A stretch of DNA of 64,000 nucleotides from Bettongia penicillata ogilbyi (GCA_023548195.1 JAJHZJ010000751.1:2112501-2176500), one strand, 5' to 3'; shown: positions 49,560 to 60,700, numbered from the stretch's first letter. Notes: generated by a model from the letters alone, not told the origin. Made by a program: numbers and translations.

Positions 49560-51045
49560 CTCCCTTCCAGTATAAAATGCTGCCAGACTGATTCTTCTTT
49601 TTGGTGCGGCTCTCCTCAAAACCCTTTTTCCTCTAGCCTCCTTTAAACAGATGTTCCTTATTTCTCCTCCCTTTCCCTTAACAATTTTATTCAATATTGT
49701 GGCTTTAACAATCATCCACAAGATGGTTATTTTCAAGAGAACACTGTAATCCTTTAAATGTATTTTAATTTTCGATCTAAGTGTCTAATCTTAAGGTATC
49801 TCCTGAGCTCCATGCTCTATTTTCAATAGCCTCTGGAACATCTCCTTTATGGGTATCCCAGCAGTGCCTCACTTGAGTATACCAAGAGGCTAGCTTTTTA
49901 CCTTTTCCCATAATCCTGTCCTTACTCTAATCTCCTTATTTCTGCAACTGATATTATTATTTAACCCAGTCTCCCAAGTATGAAACCTTGGTGCTATCTT
50001 TGACTACTCATGACTTCTCATGTCTAATTAAGACAGGTATTGGCCATGTTAGTCAAGAAGAACCCATGGTCCACTGAGATTCCTTTCAACTTAAACATTC
50101 TGTGATTCTTTGATATCTCTAAAATCCTTTCCTTTCATTTTTCCAATACCTCCTCCCAGTATAGACCTTCCTTACTTGGTCCAATTTAATAGCCTTCTAA
50201 GAGATCATCTCACCTTCCCTTTTCTCCAACCCACTTTCTATAGTATTGCCAGACTAATTTTTCCTATGTAGAGGTAGAACTAGTCATGTCATGCCGTGCC
50301 TTTCTCTGTCAACTCTAAATTGCCTATTAAGTAAAATTATCTCTCCTTTGATGGACTTTCAAAGCCTTCCACAATATAGCAACACTTTGTATTCATAGCC
50401 TTCTCTCATGCTACTCCTTTCCAGGTAGGTAATGCAGTAACTTGAAGGTTGGTCTTGAAACCAAGAAAACTTGTGTTCTAATCTTTCCTCAGACTCTCAA
50501 CCTTTGCCTCAGTTTCCTCATCTTTAAAATGGGACAAATAAAAGCACCTACTTCACAGGGCTGTTGTGAGGATCAAATGAGACATCTACATGGAACACTT
50601 CATCAACCTTAGGAAACAGTCTAAATGCTAGCGATTATTATTAACCCACCTCCTTGCCTTTGCTACCTCTCTCCTCCTTTCTTAAAATCACCACCTTCTT
50701 TTTCCCATTTCAAATTCATACCTTCACTTAAAAGCCTGATTCAAATATTTTCTCTGTGAAACCATACCTGATCTGTTTTTTAGTAAAGACCTTCCCATCT
50801 CATCACTACTTGTAATAACAGTTATCGCACTTTAAGGTCTTTGCATATGTTAACACATGAATGATATACATATTCATTTTGTGTATATTTCTCTCCCTAT
50901 TAGACCATAAACTCCACAAAGACAAGGACACTGTTTATTAAGCCTTTGAGCCTTTGCGATAATTTTTGTGACTTCTCTTGCCCAGTGCCCACTGGGTTCT
51001 ACCATACTATTTACCCAATGAGTATGTAACTAAAAATGAATAAAT
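49560..51045 (+). mobile_element. L2-type LINE 3' region with a nested MIR
   Basis: Successive motifs of the L2 3' region are visible: TGCCAGACTGATTCTTC, the second copy-like TTGCCAGACTAATTTTTCC near 50246, AAAGCCTTCCACAATATAGC, then TAGACCATAAACTCC and AAGACAAGGACACTG near 50905-50935, ending in an AATGAATAAATACC-type tail. A + strand MIR (about 50430-50645, CTCAGTTTCCTCATCTTTAA core) is inserted. It may be two adjacent L2 copies. Confidence 0.55.
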
Positions 51046-52119
51046 ACCACTTTTTAAACTGTGAATATGAGGAATAATTCACTTGTCAGTGCCTCATTTA
51101 TATTTCAAGTCCTGCCTTCATTTTCATCATATTTATTGGATTATTTAGCTAAAATTAACTCAATTCAGCTTATAACTCTCAGCTCATTTTTGCTTTACCA
51201 CTTTGATTTTTGCCTGTCTGAGAAAACCCTGGCCTACAGCTCTGACTGTCCTGCGAGCATGTCAGATAACGCACATCTCAGCTCCCTTAAATTTTAATGG
51301 GGATTTATCTACTTGAAATCTTATCCATTGTGGGCAGAACCTCCTCTTCCATTGACACATACACATGAATATGTGTAGATAGGGATGTAGATAAATATAT
51401 CAAATCTGCCAGAGACTTGTTTCCCAACTTTAACATGACTCCTTTTTCTTTGTAGCCTTTTCTATGATTTCTGCAATACTCAGATTATGTTTTTTTGTGT
51501 TAATAAGAGCTAATTTAGGAAATGTTTCCCTCTTATCATCAAGACCAGAAGTGGGGCAAAGATCAGAGAAATGGAAGAAAGCGCACTTTATAGAGGACAG
51601 TAATGTTTCACTTTTCCAGTAGAGACGTTAAAGACACCCTTGAACATCTTGATATTTTTTTTTCAGGAGTACAGTGGAAAGATCACTGCTTCTAGTTAGA
51701 GTAATAGACCCCTTCATAACCCATCTCATACTTACTACCTATAAGAAAATCACTTCACCTTACTCAGCCTGTTTTCTGAACCATAAGATGAGGAGTTTAG
51801 CATAGATGGCCTTTTGAAGTTCTCCTATCTTTAAATCTATGATCTTTATGGGGAAATCCCTTACTTAGGCCTTCTTGCTTTTAAAACTCATTTTCCAAAC
51901 TTGGAATAATCTTAGCTCCATCAGTCAGTTCAGTATTCGCCAGATGTTTTCCAAGCCCTTATTAATATATACAAGGGGCATAAGTCCTAAAGAAAACCAC
52001 ATTCAGTTTTCTTGACCTGTCCAATGTTGTTTGCAATCTCCTACAGTTAGATTTTAGTTCCTTATTTCCATTTTCCTGCAGCTTATTTTACTTTTTTTTA
52101 AAAGTAACTTGTCCTTTAA

Positions 52120-52365
52120 GTGTGAGAAAACTGGAGGGACAGAATTAGGAAAATCTGAGTTTGAATCTTCCCTCAGGCGTTCAATAGTTTTGTGACCTTA
52201 AAATGTGCTCCAGTCCGACTCTGCCTCAGTTTCCTCATCCGAAAAAATGAGGATGATAGTGATACTTACTTCCTTGGGTTGTTGTGAAGATTTAATGAGA
52301 TAACATGTAAAGGTTTTTGCAAGCCTTAAAGCAATATATAAATGCTAACCATTAATAATAGTAAT
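52120..52365 (+). mobile_element. THER1/MIR-type SINE
   Basis: Shows the tRNA-related half (GAGTTTGAATCTTCCCTCAG), the core CTCAGTTTCCTCATC and the L2-type tail GGGTTGTTGTGAAGATTTAA to ATATAAATGCTAACCATTA. Similar full elements lie at 50430-50645, 19575-19770 and 63490-63745. Confidence 0.6.
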
Positions 52366-53952
52366 TTTCCTTAAGTCATTTTTCCATGTTTTTGTATTGA
52401 TGTCCACTTTTTCTCTAAGGATTATATGTTTCCTAGACTGCCTAATATTTAAAAATGTTTAAGGCAGAAGCATAGCCTTCTGTTTTCTGTAAGATAAAAA
52501 CCAAAATTATGCCACAGATGCAAAGTTTCTTTCATATATTTATGGCTTAGAAATCTTTGAATAGTAACACTCCAGTTAATAGGCACCATGGTGAGCTTAC
52601 AAGTTGCAGGAAAACGTGGGGAGAGATACGAGAAGAGCTTGGGATGTCTCTGCACCCAGAGGTCTGAACCCTTTAGACCAAATTAAAAAAGCTTGAGACG
52701 TCTTTACTATAGTTACGAAAGTCTGCAAAATGGAAAATACGAAACATAATGGTCAGCAGATAAAATAATATCTTTATTATCTAATGGGTAGGATTATCCT
52801 CCACCCCCTTCCCCAAGAACTTTTAAAATCTTAGTATCTTTTATCTCATTCTTGATCATGTTGAATAAACAGTGTCATAGTAATGGATAATAGTGTCACA
52901 AGTCTTAAATTCCTATCTGCCTTATATGACTATAAGGAAATTTTAAATTAAAAACACACAAGACTGTGACTCCAGTTACATTTTGGGATATGATACTAGA
53001 ACTATAATTTCTCAGTTGTTAAAATTTCAGAAATTGCACACGTTCATTTTTAACCTCTCTTGGTATTATAACTCATTGGGGATAGCTTTCCGAGAGTTCA
53101 GAGGAATAAATATTTTAACAAAGCTGCTTTCAGAATAATCCAGTAATAAGGTTGCTAATTTTTTTTTTCATTTTTTGGCACGAATAAATATCTAAGGAAT
53201 TAATTTAACAAAAAGAAAACTTTATTTAAGAACCTCTTTTGTCTTCAAGTAATTAACAGTAGATGGAATGTTGTCTGCAGACATGCAAACTATTCCCATT
53301 AAGCTCGTTTTCTGTCTTCAGAGGGAGTTCTCTACGTAGGGGCAGTACTGTGGCACAGTCATTAGAAAGCTAGGGGAATGGGGGGGTAGAAGGCATGAGA
53401 GCTCTGGTGGTTATAACTTGTACCCTGTTACAGAATTAATCATTGGACTGTTAGAATTTAGAGTAATGACTTTATCTCAGTTTACTTAATCAGAAAGTGT
53501 TATAGTAATACAGGCTTTTTTCATGAAGTTGTTGTTAAGATTATATGTCTAAATGCTATTAACATTTATGAATAGTTGCCTTTAGCTTGATAGATAATTT
53601 GACTTATGTACTTAATCTTATTTCAAAACCATTTATAAATGTCAAATTGAATGTGAATGTATCTGCTCGTGTTCAACATATATACATATATATTTAGCAT
53701 AATTTATATATATACATATATTTTTAGCATAATTGTACAATTCTCTTTATACATACGCATCCATATAATGGATTGATGTGACCTATGGGTTCAGGAAGAT
53801 ATGAATTCAGATCTAGCCTGTGACACATATTAATCATGTGACCACGAGCAAATAACTTAACCTTGGAGGTACTACAACTAAGTCTGATACCCTAAGTTAA
53901 AGAAGAGTTATTAATCTCCATTGATGGAGTGGATTTTCATTTTCATAATGTT

Positions 53953-54270
53953 AGCTAGGTGGTGCAGTGGATAGAGCACCAGTTCAGGAGTCAGGAGGAC
54001 CTGAGTTCAAATCTCACCTCAGACACTTGACACTCCCTAGCTGCGTGACTTTGGGCAAGTCGCTTAACCCCAATTGCCTCATCCTGGGTCATCTCCAGTC
54101 ATGCTGATGAATATCTGGTCACTGGATTCAGATGGCTCTGGGGGAGAAATGAGGCTGGTGACCTGCACAGCCCTCCCTCACTCAAAACAAAGTCAAGTGC
54201 AAGTCACGTCATTATTTCTCTAATGGCATATCTTCTTCAGCAATGAAGGATGAACACACACACACACACA
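53953..54270 (+). mobile_element. Near-complete marsupial tRNA-derived SINE
   Basis: Full-length structure: tRNA-like head GCTAGGTGGTGCAGTGGATA with A-box- and B-box-like elements (GAGTTCAAATC), a CORE-like segment with GTGACTTTGGGCAAGTCGC, the tail CATCTCCAGTCATGCTGATG, and a terminal CA repeat from 54254. It is the best-preserved SINE in the window, so the youngest. The tail type is the main reason for calling the host marsupial. Confidence 0.7.
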
Positions 54271-54323
54271 GAGTTTACAAGACCCAAATCCTCAACCTTT
54301 TACCCTTCCCAGCCACCCTCTCA

Positions 54324-54353
54324 TTGTGTGTATGTGTGTATGTGTGTGTGTGT
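54324..54353 (+). repeat. (TG)n microsatellite
   Basis: TGTGTGTATGTGTGTATGTG followed by TGTGTGTG, close to the (CA)n tail of the SINE at 54254-54270. Confidence 0.8.
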
Positions 54354-55617
54354 GAATTATGTTCAATTCACTGTTAGACTTATTAATTTTTGCTTGATAA
54401 TTGAAGTCTTTCTTTCCTAGGTAGGAGGAATCATTTGTCAGCTGAAAATATCTCTGCTCTCTTGTATCACTTTGTTGTAGGAACAACCACTAAGACCTCA
54501 AAAGTCACCCAACTTCTCATTTTCTTTATGATATGGTGAATCATATTTGCATCACCCACCTTGCATAATCATTCTTAGCATAATGCCACTTGGTGAACAT
54601 TAAAGTGCTATGTAGAGATTTTTAAGGTTTACAAAGGACTTTTTCAAAAGAAAAGAATAAAAGCTGTACCCTGACTTTTCTGTCCAGACTCTTTCCTGGC
54701 CCTCATTCACCTCTGAGAATCCCTAGCTTCGCCCTCCTCTGAAATTCCATAGCTCCATCCAAAGCTCAACCCAAGTGCCACTTTACTTTGCAGCCTTGCC
54801 TCACTTGTCCAGAAGCTAGTTTCCCTGATCCTAATTAATTACCTTGTGTGTCTTGGGTGTATTGTTTGTATGGTATGTGTACATGTACATATAATTGAAT
54901 CTAAATTTCTTTGGAACAAGGATCAATTCACTTTTTCTTTGAATCAGGTCTTAACATAATCCTAGGCACTGCTCTGGGTTCTTAATAAACTAGATTGGTT
55001 TGTTGAATTGTATTATTCTCAGTTCTTGTTTGACTGACTTTTTTTCTTGGTGTTGAGAACAGAGTTCTGACAAAGTATGTGGTCAGTGGCTTTATGACTG
55101 TTTGTGGAATTGAAACAATATATGAAATTATATGTTGCAATATGTAATATGCTGCTATATTTCATATATAAATATCTATGTGCTGGGCTGCGTGACCATC
55201 TGGCTTATTCAATGTCTGTGTTTATTTACACATATGTATGTATTTCCATATGTGTGTACCTGATTATACACACACATTCATGTGTGTGTATATATACTGG
55301 ATTCTACCTGGGCTAGGATAATAAGCTTATTAAGTAGTTTTTTGAGGTTTGATTTTTTTGGTCTGTGTACCATGATAGGGACTTAATAAATTCTCGTTCA
55401 CTAATTTACATGTACTGTCCATTTGTTGTAACGAATTCAGATTTATCACAGTACTCGTGTTATAAAATTGGACCAATCCTATCCTAAGTGTATGTGGTAT
55501 ATTTGATCTTTGGGCTTGCTTCCTTTCATCCAGCCCCCTGAATCCATCTGCCAGATCTTCATTATTCAGCCCCTCAATTTGGAATAGACTTAATTTCATT
55601 CTTATCTGTTTTGACAG

Positions 55618-55709
55618 CTGAATCTTATCTTCTTGGTGATCACTTTGTGCAAAATGGTGAAGCACTCCAACACTTTGAAACCCGACTCTAGCAGGTTGGA
55701 AAACATTAA
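55618..55709 (+). CDS. ADGRL2: ADGRL2 exon: end of TM5 and start of intracellular loop 3
   Basis: A 92-nt exon with acceptor TTTTGACAG and donor GTAAGT, phase 0 in and phase 2 out. It encodes [20 protein letters not shown], then [10 protein letters not shown] plus two bases (AA). The first 14 residues finish TM5 and the rest is the basic start of ICL3, the main G-protein-contacting loop. [18 protein letters not shown] fits ADGRL2; ADGRL3 as recalled has a different loop here. The final AA can join three different downstream exons, giving K or N as the next residue. Confidence 0.95.
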
Positions 55710-56585
55710 GTAAGTGTTCTGTGTTTAAGTTGGAATACAAATGATAAACTCATGATGACTGGAGGAAGTGATCCACCACTAGGAACGTGGAACTTTGTCT
55801 CCTAAAAACAGTGGATGTGAATAAGACTCAAACCTTATGGGTCTGCTTGGGTTACACTGTGGCGTGTCACAAGCATTGGTCAAAATTAGATAATAATTCC
55901 CCATCTTGAGCTAGAGCCAAGAGGAAAAAAATTTTTTTCCAGTGGCTCCATGGAAATTCCATAACACTGTGGTAATTTCATTTGCATTTAAAATGCAGTT
56001 CAAAATGATGTTCCTGTTTGCATGGCTGATATGATTATGTAGAGTTTGTTTTGTTAAATGGCTTTTTGATTTAAGGCTTGATTCTAAGCAGTTTCCCCTC
56101 CTAATCCTGTTCTCCTAAGAGAATTGACTCTATTACTATTGTTAACTTGAAGATTATCTGTTGTTTTCATGCTAATTAAACAAATGTTTACTTTATCTCA
56201 ATGCTGAATTAAAAAAAACCAGCAATATCCCTCTCAAAGAGAAGGGGGGGAACAGTATTATGTAATTAACAAGAAATTGATAGCTGTTGCTTCGTTAAAC
56301 CATCTTATAGAAGCATTTGAAGAATATTATTTCAAATGGGAGGCTTTTTTATTTAAAGTCTATGAAGGTATAACTCAAGTTAAAGATCAGGGTTATGGAA
56401 AAGAATCATTTTTTAAAAATGTTTTTTAAATGGCAGATCTATAGTAAGGGTAACATTGAAAACTTAGATGTCTCAGATAGGTTAGTATCAGCTTCATTGC
56501 ATGTTGCATGGTAAGAGAGAGAGCTAATCTTTAGCATCTCTCTCTTTTCTTCCTTTTCCTCTTTCTGTCTTCTCATCCACACCAG
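55710..56585 (+). other. ADGRL2: Intron before the 45-nt ICL3 microexon (876 nt)
   Basis: Unique, AT-rich sequence without a recognised repeat. The last 50 nt are a dense CT tract (56537-56578), a likely site for pyrimidine-tract binding proteins. Confidence 0.65.
56537..56578 (+). promoter_or_regulatory. CU-rich tract before the 45-nt microexon, putative PTBP-binding silencer
   Basis: A 42-nt stretch of almost only C and T containing CTCTCT and TCTT words, ending 7 nt before the exon at 56586. PTBP1 represses many neuronal exons through such tracts; here this is inference. Confidence 0.4.
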
Positions 56586-56630
56586 TAATTACCGTGTTTG
56601 TGATGGCTACTATAATACGGACTTACCTGG
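56586..56630 (+). CDS. ADGRL2: ADGRL2 45-nt alternative microexon in intracellular loop 3
   Basis: Forty-five bases lie between a CT-rich tract ending CACACCAG and the donor GTAAGG, phase 2 at both ends. Joined to the previous exon they give N-NYRVCDGYYNTDLPG, a cassette I recognise from known ADGRL2 isoforms. The insert adds one cysteine, three tyrosines and two or more acidic residues to ICL3, so it may alter G-protein choice or allow phosphorylation (inference). Upstream, 56537-56578 is a dense CU-rich tract of the kind bound by PTBP1/2. Downstream, GCATG (56663-56667) sits 32 nt past the exon, a typical Rbfox enhancer distance. Confidence 0.92.
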
Positions 56631-56662
56631 GTAAGGTAGAACCCTACATTAACAAATTTATG

Positions 56663-56667
56663 GCATG
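56663..56667 (+). promoter_or_regulatory. GCATG motif downstream of the 45-nt microexon, putative Rbfox site
   Basis: GCATG in the context TTATGGCATGAAT lies 32 nt past the exon end at 56630, at the usual distance for Rbfox-promoted inclusion. Function is inferred. Confidence 0.35.
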
Positions 56668-56917
56668 AATTATATTTTTGCAAACTCGGTCAATATCATG
56701 AATTACCCTTAATTTAATAATTAGTTTGGAAATAGTCTGATTTGCTATAGTATTTTTTAACTATTATATGCCTTTATTTTTTTAAACTGCTTGCCTCTGC
56801 ATTTTGAATTTCTTAATTTGACTGATTTATATAAATATATAAATGCTTTCTTATTAATTTCTATTTCAATTCTGTCTAATAATTTTGTTTCTCTTTTCTG
56901 CTTATAATGCTTTCTAG

Positions 56918-56944
56918 CTATGAAGATAATAAGCCATTTATCAA
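56918..56944 (+). CDS. ADGRL2: ADGRL2 27-nt alternative microexon in intracellular loop 3
   Basis: Twenty-seven bases sit between TTATAATGCTTTCTAG and the donor GTAAGA, phase 2 at both ends. With flanking bases they encode YEDNKPFI plus the first two bases of a Lys codon. Used alone the exon gives NINYEDNKPFIKSW, which parallels the ICL3 insert known in ADGRL3. Used with the 45-nt exon it gives the long loop ending DLPGYEDNKPFIKSW. A TGC at 56908-56910 lies 7 nt from the exon, as in the KVEQK microexon. Family knowledge says ICL3 splicing at this site changes G-protein coupling in ADGRL3; for ADGRL2 this is inference. Confidence 0.92.
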
Positions 56945-57605
56945 GTAAGATCATTAGTTAGCAATGGAATGCACTGACTTAAAATTCCCTTCATTCCGTC
57001 CTGTTCTCTATAATTCCTTTCTCCTTAAACTACTCATGATGAAATCTCTCTAAAATATTTTATTTTGTGGTCGTACCCATTTTTTTCTTTTGGTCACATT
57101 TCAGCCAGGCTTCCTCATGCTAGAGATCTGAACTCTAGGTTCACCTGAGCTTAGTTGATCAGAGCCCCCAGTTTAGATGCTAGGCCTTTATCTGCCATAT
57201 AACCTCTCTCTGTCCGCGTTACATTATTCAGTGTCCTCTGAAAGCAACACAGAGAAAACATACAGGGCTAAGGGAAATCAAAGAATTCTCCATTTCCTTT
57301 TACTAAAGTTGTATTAAAAAAATTAGGTCATTTGGGGGTTGTTTTACACCTTTGTGTTTAAAATACTTTTGACATCTCGTTCATTCTGGAAATTATGAAA
57401 AAAGCCAAAACTGCTGATGCGGCTCTCACGGGAGGCTGAAGCTCTTAATCACTGAAAGGTTAAAGCCAAAGACTTGTTGAATTTGAATGTGAACATAGAC
57501 AAAGTCAACTGCAACTACTGAAATTAATGTAAATATTCATATGTGCAACTGGCTGTTTGCTGCCAGGCCTGTTGGAAAAAAGAAAAATTCATTCTCTTCT
57601 TTCAG
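56945..57605 (+). other. ADGRL2: Intron between the 27-nt microexon and the TM6 exon (661 nt)
   Basis: Unique sequence without recognised repeats. A CT tract precedes the acceptor at 57606. The upstream 287-nt intron (56631-56917) is also repeat-free, so the whole microexon cluster lies in clean sequence. Confidence 0.6.
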
Positions 57606-57774
57606 GTCCTGGGTCCTCGGTGCTTTTGCCCTTCTGTGTCTTCTTGGTCTCACCTGGTCCTTTGGGCTGCTTTTCATCAACGAGGAGACCGTTGTGATGG
57701 CTTATCTCTTCACCGTATTTAATGCCTTCCAGGGAGTGTTCATTTTCATCTTTCACTGTGCCCTTCAGAAAAAA
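57606..57774 (+). CDS. ADGRL2: ADGRL2 exon: transmembrane helices 6 and 7
   Basis: A 169-nt exon with acceptor CTTCTTTCAG and donor GTAAGT, phase 2 in and phase 0 out. It encodes [20 protein letters not shown], then LLFI (TM6, with the class B GLTWSFG toggle region), extracellular loop 3 (NEETVV) and [20 protein letters not shown] (TM7, with the FQG motif), then CALQKK, the start of helix 8. Reading past the donor remains open for 20 codons before a stop at 57835-57837, which could end a short-tailed receptor if the intron were retained. Confidence 0.97.
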
Positions 57775-60700
57775 GTAAGTGATGGCAAAATGCAGGAGGG
57801 TTCACATGGCCATTCTATTATGGTAGGCAAGGAGTAGATGTGTGAGAGAAAATTTAAGTTAAAGCACAATAACATTTGTGAACTAAAATATTTTCCTCAC
57901 ATTTTATTACTGTTAAAAGTACATACGTATTTGGGAAATTTAGATGACTTTATATGTAGAATAACTTCATGAATCAAGAAATGTTGAAAGTAAGTGATAA
58001 CAGGAAGTACATGAAACTTGTTGAGTTTCAATATTTTGTCAGCTCTTTGAACATAATTGGTTTCCGTTGAAAGTTCGTGGATTTTATGCTAAAGACATTC
58101 TAAGAAAGATTCTGAAGAGGTCACTAACCTGCCAAAGGGATCCATGACAACAAAAATCCAAAACTCTTGCTTGATGGGAAACAGCAAAAAAAGGCTGCGC
58201 TGTCGGTAGAGTATTGTATTTCAGAGATTCAGAAAAGGAAGCCAAGAAAGAAGGGAACTGCAGGAAAGACACCACCAGTTTAAAAGCACCAATCTGCAAA
58301 TGAAGTCATTAGTTAGTGGTGTCTCTTGTACAGGCCCCGAAAACCAGTGGTATCCCTCCTTTTTTACATCTTACTTGGTGCTGATTTCACATTAAGTGGA
58401 GTCAGCCAAAATGATTCAAAAATATAGTCAAAGATGAAAAACCTTTATCTGTGGTGAGGAGATGTAAACCTATCACAGTAGCCAAGCTGTTGTTTAAGGT
58501 GTAAAAGTTTCCCTGCCTTTCCCTGACTATCACCTTGTCCCTGTCTGCATAGCTAATGCTGTCTTTTTATTCTGTTGTTACTAGTTGGTCACTAAATTGA
58601 ACAGAGAAATAGAATTGTGAAAGTGAAAACTATTATGTTTTCAGTCTTGACAGGATGATAGTGTTGTTACTTCCATTGGTTTTGAACAAGCTATAATTTG
58701 GAGCTAATGACAGCAGAATGTGCAATGCTGTCAGATAATGTACATTCACAACAATATAGGCATTAGGCAGAACCAACCCCGGAGGTTATTATTTGGGCAA
58801 AATACCATTGTGATTGCTACTGTCGTGGTTATAAAGCAGTTTTGAGCAGTTAATGCCTATTAATGCTCAGAAACTCTTCTGGAGGTGTCCTAGGTGATAA
58901 AATAACACAAAACTAAACCTTTTCATTTTCCACAAGTTTAGCCTTGACATCAATTAACTTTGGTTTCTAGGATCTTTCTGTAAATATGTGGCATATTTTC
59001 TTGTAGCCACACTCTTCTTTGGTGCCAGACCTTTTCTGCTCATATGCATAGTACAAGATCTACAGGAAACTCCATTTCTGGGTCACAGAACCCTCTTTTG
59101 CTGTTCTGTGGTATTAGCATGGTGTCAAAGCTTTGTAAAATTCTTTGTATCATTTTCAAAGAAAAATGTGAAAGTTATATGAACAACACTTATCGATGTG
59201 TAACATGTTTTTGGACATTATTAATGCAGTCTATTAGAAAATTTACCATAAGTCTCTTTTTTTAAATTTCAAAACTCCTACAAGGATAGTTTCTTAGGAA
59301 TCTGTTATAAAGTGACTTTATGAGAGCCAGAGTTCTTACAGCTTCAGTGTCTTGAAAGCAAACCTCACACTGTTATTGATAATAATAAGTACAGTTAAAT
59401 AGAACTAAGGATAAAAAGACAAGAGGTCATTAATAATATTTCTCTGTGACATTTTAAGTGACAATGTTAAAAGTGTTAGACATGATGAATGAACATAGCC
59501 TTGTGAAAAAAAGGAGTGGTGTATTGCTTTTTTTTTACATCTTGTTAGCTTATTTCATTCACTTTCTCTGTTCAGTCATTCAGAAAACAGTTATAAGAAT
59601 GTTTTGTGTCTTCTGTTTGGAAGCCGTTCTCTTGTTCAGCACTGAAATATAGGACTCCCCAAAACTGGTTCTGATTTACCATACCACATACATTCAGGCT
59701 CTGTTTTGGCAGTGATCACTTTTTAAGTTCCTATCCCACAATTCCAGGTATGGCCACTTAAATCACCAGTAGTTATAGACTTCTCTTAATAAAGTTTAGC
59801 ATGAACTTCGCTCTTCAGCCTAATGACTTTCTGATAGTTCACTCATCGAGGCTGAGAGGAGGAGAAAGATAGATTATATGGTAATGCCCTTTAGCATGAA
59901 TATACATTGCATTCATTTTTTTGTCGTTGTGTACTAATGAGGAGAATGGACATCTTCACATTTCTTCACTAAATGTTAAAGCTGGTAATGTCAAAAAGTG
60001 AGGAAAGCATTCCACTCAAATTAATGGCAGATTAATTTGCCACCAGAGCATGTGGCATCTTTATTCTTTCCAGAGTAGTTATATCATTAAAAAGAAGAGG
60101 CTACTTGAAAAACTCTGCAAATGCATAAGGTATAGAGCAAAGAGATTTGTTTGTTGACCTGAAATGGAAAAATCTAAAGATTGTGAAGCTTTAATGACTG
60201 AGTTACTGTTTGACTGAATGCATCTGAAAAAAGAAGACACTAAGTTTGAATTTCATTCCTTCTAGAGAGGAGTTTTCTTGGCATGTAATAAATAGCACAC
60301 AATTAGGTAAACTTGATAGTAAGGTCAGCTTTTGCAAAGAAATTATTTTTTAAAGACAGTGATAACTAGATTAGTAAATGGAACTAGACTGTTCATAAAT
60401 TAGCCAGTACCGAGGCTACATTAGCATGTTGAATGTAGTTACATAGATTGGCCAGTATCGAGCCTACATTAGCATGTTGAATGCAGTTAATTCATAGATT
60501 GGCCGGTATCAAGGCTACATTAGCATGTTGAATGTAGTTAATTCATAGATTGGCCGGTATCGAGGCTACATTAGCATGTTGGATGTAGTTAATTCTTAAC
60601 AGATGTATATTTTCCTATAGTGGTTTTCTGTACTCCATCATCTTGCAGGAAATCAAATGTGTGTTGTATTTAACTATATATTAAGTATATGTACATATTG

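Larger units (their letters stand above)
39127..55617 (+). other. ADGRL2: 16.5-kb intron splitting TM5
   Basis: The largest intron seen and the main repeat reservoir. Contents by eye: MIR-like pieces about 40385-40450 (-) and 40730-40800 (+); hAT-like copy 41326-41533; SINE about 41805-41920 (+); repeat-free block about 42900-43570; SINE fragment about 44235-44350 (+); CR1/L3 LINE fossil about 45130-46860 with nested SINEs; SINE about 46865-47040 (+); L2-type 3' ends about 47310-47590 and 48190-48330; marsupial SINE tail 48930-49150; CORE-SINE about 49180-49385 (-); MIR about 49395-49560 (-); L2 49560-51045 with nested MIR; SINE 51670-51850 (+); THER1/MIR-like 52120-52365 (+); SINE 53953-54270 (+); L2-type 3' end 54680-55000. 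No host gene other than ADGRL2 was detected. Confidence 0.65.

Noticed and set aside
36246..57774. Assignment to ADGRL3 or ADGRL1
   Set aside because: The 7TM is similar in all three, but the linker, ICL3 text ([18 protein letters not shown] with NNYRVCDGYYNTDLPG) and tail ([19 protein letters not shown]) fit ADGRL2 as recalled.
60393..60597. Regularly spaced repeats considered as a CRISPR-like array
   Set aside because: The whole 51-bp unit repeats with no unique spacers, in a vertebrate intron. It is a minisatellite.
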